A DNA stretch of 64,000 nucleotides from Prado023 sp963697345 (GTDB lineage: Bacteria; Actinomycetota; Actinomycetes; S36-B12; CAIYMF01): assembly GCA_963697345.1 (NCBI GenBank), contig CAVONS010000022.1, forward strand, positions 6,959 to 70,958, given 5' to 3'. The translations under genes and the position numbers were made by a program. The notes under the pieces are model-generated. The model ran no database searches. It was not told where the DNA came from and saw nothing but the letters and a program-made list of their open reading frames with translations. How positions within the stretch are numbered: the first letter of the stretch is position 1; each line of letters opens with the position of its first letter. Below are positions 57,371-64,000 of the stretch, piece after piece.

Positions 57371-58840
57371 TCAACTCACGATCGGGAACGTGGTGGCCAT
57401 GGCCAGGGCCAGCGGGATCGACTGGGCGGCACCGGCCGCCAGTGGATCGCGGGCCCATCCCGAGAGCACGGCCAGCATCAGCAGGATCGGGACCACCAGC
57501 GGGACAGTGAGCGAGAGGAAGCCCGGCGCGCCGAGCAGCGCGATGCCGGCCAGCAGGGAGACGACGATGATCAAGCGGCTCCCCAGGAGCAGAGCCGCCC
57601 GGCGCCAGCCCCGGGATCCCTGCACGACCCGGGACTCGGCCCAGAACCAGGCTCCCAGCACCACCAGGAGGATCCCCAGGACCCACCAGCGTGGGCCGAC
57701 AAGGACATAGGACGCCCAGCTCAGCCGCGCTGGAAGCGCCATGGCGAGCCCGACCACCACCCCTGCCGCCGCACCCCAGCCGAGGCCGCGCAGATGCCCG
57801 ACGGTGGCGGAGCGCCGCCGCGCCACGAGGATCAGGCCCACGGCCCCCACGGCGAACCACCCGAGCAGGTAGCCGGTGACCGCAACAGGGACCCGATCAG
57901 TCAGGCCCTGCAGGGCCGCCGCCCCGAGCCCCGCGACCACAGCCGACGCCGCCAGGACCGCATACCCGCGGGCGAGGCCGACCGGCGCGGCCGGATCGAT
58001 TGCGGATCCGGCCGCGTCCGCCCTGGCCAGCAGCGGGCGGGCCGCGACGACACCCCCGACGAGCACGAGCAGGACCCCGAGCAGACGCCCGTCGCCACGC
58101 GGCGCTGGGCCGCCTGACCCCGTCGCGAGCCAGGCGGCGACCTCGTCGAACGTCTGCTGCCGGTAGATCACCGAGATGTGCTCGGCGCCCGCGATCTCCA
58201 CCGCACGCCGCGCCGTGCCCACGTCAGGGTCGCCCAGGGTCTGCCCGGGTATCGCGCCCGGGTAGCCGCGATGCAACCCGGTCAGCGCGGCCTCGACGAA
58301 CCGGGTGGACTCCGCCGACCCCCACAGCAGGAGCAGGTTGGCGGGCAGTGCGGGATCCTCAGGCAGGTCCTCGGCGCTCGGGAGGCTGATCGCGACCGTG
58401 GCCAGCGCCGGGTTGTCCACCGCCCACGAGGTCACCGCTCCGGCGCCCATCGAGTGCCCGATGACCGCGACTGGGCCGGACCCACCGAGGCCGATGGCGT
58501 ACCGGACGGCATCACCGACAGCCGGGTCCAGGGCGCCGTCGGCCAGTGGGCGCACGTTGCGTCCGTGGCCGGGGAGGTCCGGGGTGACCACCACGAAGCC
58601 GGCTCGAGCCAGGGCAGAGGCCATCGGATCCATCATCGCCGAGCTCCCGGAGAAGCCGTGGGCCAGCACGACCACCGGGCCACCGTCCTGCCCGGATGCG
58701 CTGACCACCCGGATCGGGGTGTCCCCAGCCACTGCGTTGCTGCGCTGCACGTCGCTGCTGGCGGTGAGCAACAGCCCGATTCCGGTCGCCAGAAGGATGC
58801 CGGCCACCAGCCACCAGGCCGCTGCCCGCCTGCCGGTCAT
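57371..58840 (-). CDS. alpha/beta hydrolase with C-terminal multi-helix membrane domain
   Basis: 489 residues. An N-terminal signal anchor (AAAWWLVAGILLATGIGLLL) is followed by an extracytoplasmic hydrolase: VVVLAHGFSGSSAMMDPMA (oxyanion), AVIGHSMGAGAVTSWA (nucleophile Ser) and AGAEHISVIYRQ (catalytic His). After about residue 255 come six to eight membrane helices. It is a two-part membrane esterase or lipase-like protein of unknown substrate. Its ATG overlaps the stop of the FAD oxidoreductase gene by four bases. Confidence 0.83.
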   Translation of the reverse strand: MTGRRAAAWWLVAGILLATGIGLLLTASSDVQRSNAVAGDTPIRVVSASGQDGGPVVVLAHGFSGSSAMMDPMASALARAGFVVVTPDLPGHGRNVRPLADGALDPAVGDAVRYAIGLGGSGPVAVIGHSMGAGAVTSWAVDNPALATVAISLPSAEDLPEDPALPANLLLLWGSAESTRFVEAALTGLHRGYPGAIPGQTLGDPDVGTARRAVEIAGAEHISVIYRQQTFDEVAAWLATGSGGPAPRGDGRLLGVLLVLVGGVVAARPLLARADAAGSAIDPAAPVGLARGYAVLAASAVVAGLGAAALQGLTDRVPVAVTGYLLGWFAVGAVGLILVARRRSATVGHLRGLGWGAAAGVVVGLAMALPARLSWASYVLVGPRWWVLGILLVVLGAWFWAESRVVQGSRGWRRAALLLGSRLIIVVSLLAGIALLGAPGFLSLTVPLVVPILLMLAVLSGWARDPLAAGAAQSIPLALAMATTFPIVS

Positions 58841-59998
58841 GCCACCTGGAACCGCGCGGCACCGTACGCGGCCGGATCGATCCCGAGCGCCGCCATGTCC
58901 GCGTCCAGTGGTTCGCCCAGGGCTGCGGCGGCCGCCAGCCGCCCGACAGCCGGTGCCGTCATGATGCCGAAGCCGCCGAGCCCCACGACCCATACGAAGC
59001 CTGGGGCATCCGGGGCCTGCCCCACCACGGGGATCTGGTCGGCGGCGAATGTGCGCTGGCCGGCCCACGCCGTCCGCACATGGCGAAGCCCCAGCGTTGT
59101 GGCGGCATTGATGCGGTCGATGGCCAGCGCGACGTCCTCCTCCAGGGGGCGGGTATCCCGGGGTTCCTCCAGGGTCTCGTCAGCCAGGGAGCACAGCAGC
59201 CCGTCCCCCTCCGGCTTGAAGTACCACCCACCGTCCAGGTCGTGGACCAGCGGCCAGTCGCGCGCGTCCAGCCCTGCGGGCAGCGAGACGGTGAATGCCG
59301 TGCGCCGCAGCGGCGCCAGTCCCACGGGCGCGACTCCCGCCAGGCGGGCGAGCTCATCACCCCACGCCCCGGCCGCATTCACCACGACGCGAGCGGCAAG
59401 GACCGTCGTGGGCGTGCGCACGATCCAGCCATCGCCGGTACCGTCCAGCCCGACGACGGGTTCCCCGGTCCGCACCTGTCCGGCTCCCTGTCGCAGCCCG
59501 CGCACGAACCCCTGGTGCAGGGCCATCACGTCGATGTCCATGGAATCGGGCTCCAGGACCGCCGCCCCGATGCACTCCGGGCGAAGCACCGGGCACCGCG
59601 CGACTGCCCCGGCCGCGTCGAGCAGGCGAATCGAGGGCACCAGTGCTGCCCCCCTGGCCGCATGCTCCCGGGCGCGGTCGGCCGAGTCCGGCCCGCCCAC
59701 CTCCAGCATGGGTCGCGGGGACAACAGGGAGGCCTCCATCGAGGCCCTCGGGTGGGTCCTCGAAGAACGGGCGGCTGGCCAGCGCCAACCGGCGCACCTC
59801 CTCGGCACCGTAGTTCTCCAGGTACTGAGCAGCCGAGCGCCCGGTCGTGTGGTGGGCCAGCACCGGCTCCCGGTCGAGCAGCACCACGCTCGCCCCGGCC
59901 GTGGCCACGAAGTGGGCGGTGGCAACACCTGCGATTCCACCGCCGACCACCACCACGTCCACGTGCTCGGTCGGGGTACGCACAGTCGGCTCAGCCAC
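58837..59998 (-). CDS. FAD-dependent amine/D-amino-acid oxidoreductase (DAO family), one frameshift
   Basis: About 387 residues. The N-terminal Rossmann motif HVDVVVVGGGIAGVATAHFV and the TTGRSAAQYLENYG segment are typical of DAO/DadA/glycine oxidase-like flavoproteins. Later: VVNAAGAWGDELARLAGV and WAGQRTFAADQIPVVGQAP, then VVGLGGFGIMTAPAVGRLAA. One shift near 59745 separates the first 85 residues. Start GTG 59998. It likely oxidises a D- or N-methyl amino acid; substrate unknown. Coupled to the membrane hydrolase. Confidence 0.83.
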
Positions 59999-60119
59999 GG
60001 TCGACAGGCTAGGGGGCAATGGCCCGTGAAGTGGCGCCACCCCCACGAGCCCCGTGCTCCATCGGCCACGCGAGCCCGCCACCCCGCGGCCTGCGGGGCC
60101 GATGGAGCAGGATGGTCAT

Positions 60120-61313
60120 GTGGACCCCGCCTTTCTCGACCGCGTCCGTGACCAGCTCACCCAGATCGCCGACCAGGGCCTGACCAAGCGCGAGCGGGTG
60201 ATCACCTCGGCGCAGGGCCCGTGGGTGCAGGCAGACGGTCGATCGGTGATCAACCTGTGCGCGAACAACTATCTCGGGTTGGCCAACCACCCAGAGGTGG
60301 TCGCCGCCGCCCAGGAGGGCCTGCGGACCCACGGCTTCGGCCTGTCCAGCGTGCGGTTCATCTGCGGGACCCAGGACATCCACATCGAGCTCGAGGCCCA
60401 GATCAGCTCATTCCTGGGAACCGAGGCGACCCAGCTGTACTCCAGCTGCTTCGACGCCAACGGCGGGGTCTTCGAACCACTTCTCGAAGCCGACGACGCG
60501 ATCATCTCCGACGCCCTGAACCACGCCTCGATCATCGATGGGGTCCGGCTGTGCAAGGCGCGCCGCTTCCGCTACGCCAACAACGACATGGCCGACCTCG
60601 AACGCCAGCTGATCGCCGCACGCGACGGCGGAGCGCGCTTCGTGCTCATCGTCACTGACGGGGTGTTCAGCATGGACGGCCACCTCGCTGACCTCCCGAC
60701 GATCTGCGACCTGGCCGACCAGTACTCGGCGATGGTCATGGTCGACGACAGCCACGCCGTCGGGTTCATCGGCGAGCACGGCAGGGGGACGCCGGAGCAC
60801 CACGGCGTGATGGACCGCGTCGACATCCTCACCGGCACGCTGGGCAAGGCCCTGGGCGGGGCCAGCGGTGGGTACGTGTCGTCCCGTGCCGAGGTCATCG
60901 ACCTGCTGCGGCAGCGCTCCCGACCGTACCTGTTCTCCAACTCCGTGTCACCGGCCGTCGTGGCAGCCAGCATGCGCGTGCTCGAGCTGCTCGCCGACGG
61001 CGACGACCTGCGTCAGCAGCTGCGGGCCAACGCTGCCCACTTCCGAGCGGGGATGACCGCCCTGGGGTTCGACCTGGTGGCCGGGGAGCACCCGATCATC
61101 CCGGTCATGCTCGGCGATGCCCGCCTGGCCGCGGAGCTCGCTGCGGGGCTGCTCACCGAGGGGGTCTACGTCACCGCCTTCTCCTTCCCGGTGGTCCCTC
61201 GTGGCCAGGCCCGGATCCGGACCCAGATGTCGGCGGCCCACACGACGCGGGACCTCGACATGGCCATCGATGCCTTCGCGCGGGTCGGGCGTGAGATGGG
61301 GGTCATCCGATGA
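60120..61313 (+). CDS. kbl: glycine C-acetyltransferase (2-amino-3-ketobutyrate CoA ligase)
   Basis: 397 residues, intact. PLP enzyme that splits 2-amino-3-ketobutyrate, made by Tdh, into glycine and acetyl-CoA. Motifs: LCANNYLGLANHPEVV, FICGTQDIHIELE, MVMVDDSHAVGF, and DILTGTLGKALGGASGGYV with the PLP Lys. A GTG at 60120 has AGGA seven bases before it and aligns with the family start; an ATG at 60102 is the alternative. Its stop overlaps the tdh start by four bases. Confidence 0.95.
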   Translation: MDPAFLDRVRDQLTQIADQGLTKRERVITSAQGPWVQADGRSVINLCANNYLGLANHPEVVAAAQEGLRTHGFGLSSVRFICGTQDIHIELEAQISSFLGTEATQLYSSCFDANGGVFEPLLEADDAIISDALNHASIIDGVRLCKARRFRYANNDMADLERQLIAARDGGARFVLIVTDGVFSMDGHLADLPTICDLADQYSAMVMVDDSHAVGFIGEHGRGTPEHHGVMDRVDILTGTLGKALGGASGGYVSSRAEVIDLLRQRSRPYLFSNSVSPAVVAASMRVLELLADGDDLRQQLRANAAHFRAGMTALGFDLVAGEHPIIPVMLGDARLAAELAAGLLTEGVYVTAFSFPVVPRGQARIRTQMSAAHTTRDLDMAIDAFARVGREMGVIR

Positions 61314-62375
61314 CGCCGGCGATCCCCGCCACGATGCGGGCCCTGGTCAAGGAACGGCCCGAGGTCGGCCTGTGGATGGCCGAGGTGCCGGTCCCGGACA
61401 TCGGGCCCAACGACGTGCTGATCCGGATCACGAAGTCCTCCATCTGCGGCACCGACGTGCACATCTGGAACTGGGACCACTGGAGCCAGCAGCGGATCAC
61501 CCTCGGCATGCACGTGGGCCACGAGTACGTCGGAACGATCGCCGCGCTGGGGTCAGCGGTCACCGGCTACGCGGTGGGCGAGCGAGTCACCGGCGAGGGG
61601 CACATCGTGTGTGGGCACTGCCGGCACTGCCGGGCGGGCCAGCGGCACCTGTGCTCCCAGTCCGTGGGCGTCGGCGTGGACCGCCCCGGCGCGTTCGCCG
61701 AGTACCTTGCCCTGCCGGCCGGCAACCTGTTCCGGGTCCCCGCGGCGGTGCCCGACGAGATCGCCACCATCTTCGACCCGTTCGGCAATGCGACCCACAC
61801 CGCGCTGAGCTTCGACATGGTCGGCGAGGACGTGCTGATCACCGGGGCTGGTCCGATCGGCGCGATGGCCGTGGCGATCGCCAGCCACGTCGGGGTGCGC
61901 AACGTGATCGTCACCGACGTGAACCCCTACCGCCTGGAGCTCGCACGCGGGATGGGCGCAACCCGTGCCGTGGATGTCTCCCGGGAGGACCTCCGTGCGG
62001 TGATGGCCGAGCAGGGCATGGCCGAGGGCTTCGACGTGGGCCTGGAGATGAGCGGCAACCCGCTCGCGTTCCGCACGATGCTCGACACGATGGCCCACGG
62101 TGGCCGGATCGCGATGCTCGGGATCTTCCCCGACGAGGTCGCCATCAACTGGGAGCACGTCATCTTCAAGGGGCTGCGGATCAAGGGGATCTACGGCCGG
62201 GAGATGTTCGAGACCTGGTACAAGATGGCCTCCCTGCTCCAGGCGGGCCTGGACCTCTCCCCGCTCATCACGCACCGGTTCGGCATCGACGACTTCGCCG
62301 AGGCGTTCGCGGTCACCGCGAGCGGCAACTCGGGCAAGGTGATCCTCGACTGGGGGCCCAGCGATGTGCTCCTGA
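61310..62375 (+). CDS. tdh: L-threonine 3-dehydrogenase, frame runs past the expected stop
   Basis: Zinc, NAD-dependent medium-chain dehydrogenase oxidising threonine. Motifs: ITKSSICGTDVHIWNWD (catalytic-zinc Cys), MHVGHEYVGTI, the structural-zinc cysteines in IVCGHCRHCRAGQRHLC, and the NAD motif VLITGAGPIGAMAVAIA. The family ends near SGKVILDW (about 62351). As read the frame continues without stop to 62740 over the methyltransferase gene, but a TGA in another frame at 62373-62375 suggests a hidden indel there; I end the gene at that point. Coupled to kbl. Confidence 0.88.
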
Positions 62376-62456
62376 GCCGGGGGCGCCACAGGCGACCGCG
62401 CGGCGCCCGGGTGGGCAACCTGCTCGGCGCCGGGGGCGCGGACCTACGAGGCGACC

Positions 62457-62993
62457 GTGGATCGCCTGCTCGGTGGCCTGTACCGGAAGTTCGCCAAGGA
62501 CCTGGGAACCAGCTTGGACCGGCGCGCAGCGCTGCACATCATCGACGTCGGCGCCGGACCCGGGAGTCTGGCCACGGCCCTGGCCCACACGTTCGCGAAC
62601 AGCCGGATCACGGCCGTCGACCTCGACCCCGCAATGGCCGCCCTGGCCGCAGCACGGGTGGACCGGGAGTCCCTGACCGGCCGGGTGCGCGTCACGCTCG
62701 GAGACGTGGGTGCGCTGCCCCTGCCGGAGGAGTCGGTTGACGTGGTCACCAGTTCGTTCTCCGTGCACCACTGGCCGGACGCCACCGCCGGCTTCGCGGA
62801 AGTTCATCGGGTGCTGCGGCCAGGCGGCCGGGCGATCATCTACGACCTCCCGGACTGGTGGGGCCGGTTCGAGACCCACGCACCTGCGCTGATCGAGGGA
62901 GCGCGATCTGGCGGCTTCACCTCGATCGAATCAGGCACGGTCCGCTGGCCCGGGCCGCTCGGGGTCGTCCAGCGCATCGACGCCACACGCTGA
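62457..62993 (+). CDS. class I SAM-dependent methyltransferase
   Basis: 178 residues. SAM motif I is LHIIDVGAGPGSLATALA. An acidic residue follows in ITAVDLDPAM. Later GDVGALPLPEESVDVVTSSFSVHHWPD and HRVLRPGGRAIIYDLPDWW are typical of the Methyltransf_11 group. The GTG at 62457 gives DRLLGGLYRKFAKDLG; the true start may be slightly upstream, and the frame overlaps the read-through of tdh. Substrate unknown. Confidence 0.8.
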   Translation: MDRLLGGLYRKFAKDLGTSLDRRAALHIIDVGAGPGSLATALAHTFANSRITAVDLDPAMAALAAARVDRESLTGRVRVTLGDVGALPLPEESVDVVTSSFSVHHWPDATAGFAEVHRVLRPGGRAIIYDLPDWWGRFETHAPALIEGARSGGFTSIESGTVRWPGPLGVVQRIDATR

Positions 62994-63023
62994 GCGGCGG
63001 CCGGGGCCGCTGGGCCGCAGGAC

Positions 63024-63917
63024 CTAGGCGAGGGGCCCGCGCCGGTCGATCAGGTCGTCAAGGATCTCGTCGCGGTACCGGGTGACCAGCGAGATGTGAC
63101 CGTGCCCCGGCGCCACCTGCGCAGTCGCGGCAGGCAGGTGGTCGACCAGCCAGCGGCCATGGGCGAAGGGGACCATGAGGTCGAGGTCGCCCTGCCACAC
63201 CGTGACCGGGACGTGAACGTCCTCGACCGCAAACCCCCAATCAGCGACGAAGGCAAGGTCGTCGTCGATCCAGCCGTCGAAGCCGTGCTCGAGCGCGCGC
63301 CGTGTCTCGTCGGCCATCTGCTCTGCGTAGCCAGCGGCGAGGACATCCTTGTCGATCTGTGGGACCAGTCCACCGAACGCCTCGGCGATCTCATCGCTGG
63401 TGACATACCGGAAGCCCGCGCCGTTCTCGTCCATCCACGCGCGAACGACCGCTTCACCTGCGAGCGCAGCCCCGAACTCCTCGACGTTCTCCGGGCCCAT
63501 ACCAGCCAGGAAGTCGAGGTCTGGCGGGCCGTACGGGCCGACCCCTGCCAGGGTGGCAGCGGCCAGGCACCGGTCGGCGAGCAGGGCCGCGCACGCCAGG
63601 GCGTGCGGGCCCCCGCCCGACCAGCCAGCGGTGATGAACCGGCCGAGTCCGAGATGGTCGAGCACATCTGCGGTATCAGCGGCAGCGCGGGCGACGCGGC
63701 GGCCCACCAGCCTCGTCGAGGTCGCGTAGCCGGGGCGGCTGACGCAGATCAGGCGCAGCCCCCTGGCCGCGCAGGCGTCATGCCAGTCGGCGAACGTCGT
63801 GGAGTCCGAGGGCGTGCCGTGGTGCATGACGAGCGGGAATCCCTGCGGATCGCCGCCGAGGAAGACATCGACCGTGCGGCCGTCAGGCAGTGCGAGGGCA
63901 TTGCTGGTTGGGGACAC
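63024..63917 (-). CDS. alpha/beta hydrolase
   Basis: 297 residues, intact and soluble. FPLVMHHGTPSDSTTFADW carries the oxyanion-hole HG motif. FITAGWSGGGPHALACAALL has the nucleophile Ser in GWSGG. VWQGDLDLMVPFAHGRWL has the likely acid, and QVAPGHGHISLVTRY the catalytic His. No signal peptide. GTG 63917 gives SPTSNALALPDGRTVDVF. Similar to proline-iminopeptidase or epoxide-hydrolase-like enzymes; substrate unknown. Confidence 0.88.
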   Translation of the reverse strand: MSPTSNALALPDGRTVDVFLGGDPQGFPLVMHHGTPSDSTTFADWHDACAARGLRLICVSRPGYATSTRLVGRRVARAAADTADVLDHLGLGRFITAGWSGGGPHALACAALLADRCLAAATLAGVGPYGPPDLDFLAGMGPENVEEFGAALAGEAVVRAWMDENGAGFRYVTSDEIAEAFGGLVPQIDKDVLAAGYAEQMADETRRALEHGFDGWIDDDLAFVADWGFAVEDVHVPVTVWQGDLDLMVPFAHGRWLVDHLPAATAQVAPGHGHISLVTRYRDEILDDLIDRRGPLA

Positions 63918-63976
63918 CGGTCGACTCTAGCCGCCCCGACGCGTGCCCCAACGACCGAGCCGGGCCGGGACCCTGT

Positions 63977-64000
63977 TCAGGCCACCGACGCGATGAGCTC
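63977..64000 (-). CDS. possible C-terminal end of a gene entering from the right edge
   Basis: On the minus strand the last 24 bases read ELIASVA followed by a TGA stop. This fits the tail of a gene lying upstream of the hydrolase, but eight codons are too few to identify it. Confidence 0.3.
   Translation of the reverse strand, partial: ELIASVA

Overview
The window is high-G+C DNA from an actinomycete (Actinomycetota). Supporting markers are an IdeR-type iron regulator, the actinobacterial families DUF2530, DUF3027, DUF3263, DUF5684, DUF5709 and DUF6457, WS/DGAT acyltransferases, an XPB-like helicase with its helicase-associated neighbour, and a groEL gene behind CIRCE operators. No tRNA, rRNA, CRISPR array, transposase or phage gene was found. 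The genus cannot be named from this sequence.

Layout. 1-8.3 kb: a large secreted haem peroxidase with RTX-type repeats (cut by the left edge), a LigB-type dioxygenase, two tandem WS/DGAT genes, and an NlpC/P60 hydrolase under a c-di-AMP (ydaO) riboswitch. 8.7-20 kb: a CsoR/CstR-type repressor with a palindromic operator, IdeR, photolyase, a ParA plus small partner pair, a META/I78-like lipoprotein, a RelA/SpoT-domain protein, a wrecked fasciclin gene, an esterase, a ZIP transporter, a nucleotidyltransferase, a HAD phosphatase and PanE. 20-37 kb: a nitrate-respiration block. On the minus strand are a SufR-like regulator, narGHJI and a cupin gene; divergently there are two NarK transporters. 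Molybdenum-cofactor genes follow: moeA and mobA on minus, then moaC, mogA-moaE, moaA, moaD and a MOT1-type molybdate transporter on plus. 37-51.9 kb: an ABC-2 exporter, a PH/SHOCT protein, pdxH, a wrecked citrate synthase, serC, hemerythrin, a secreted propeller, DUF2530/DUF3027, a cold-shock protein, a helicase-associated protein, XPB helicase and DUF5709. From memory, this order resembles the moa/XPB/cspB/DUF3027/serC/citA neighbourhood of mycobacteria. 52-64 kb: groEL, small membrane proteins, thrC with a MoaD-like protein, DUF3263, two alpha/beta hydrolases, an FAD oxidoreductase, kbl-tdh and a methyltransferase.

Functional theme. The central block is nearly self-contained. It encodes the Mo enzyme NarGHI, its chaperone NarJ, nitrate/nitrite transporters, most of the cofactor pathway, molybdate uptake and a candidate Fe-S regulator.

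Caution on sequence quality. More than twenty conserved genes are interrupted by one or more apparent single-base frameshifts, including narG, narH, narI, narJ, moaA, moeA, mobA and pdxH. They look like uncorrected indels. For these genes the coordinates span the whole reconstructed gene. Three loci (second WS/DGAT, fasciclin, citrate synthase) are broken so often that they are entered as pseudogenes, though a poor-quality patch would look the same.

The most interesting non-coding signals are a two-copy intergenic repeat with compensatory stem changes, the riboswitch, a 43-nt hairpin inside the mogA-moaE linker, and a 13-bp inverted repeat between narI and the cupin gene.
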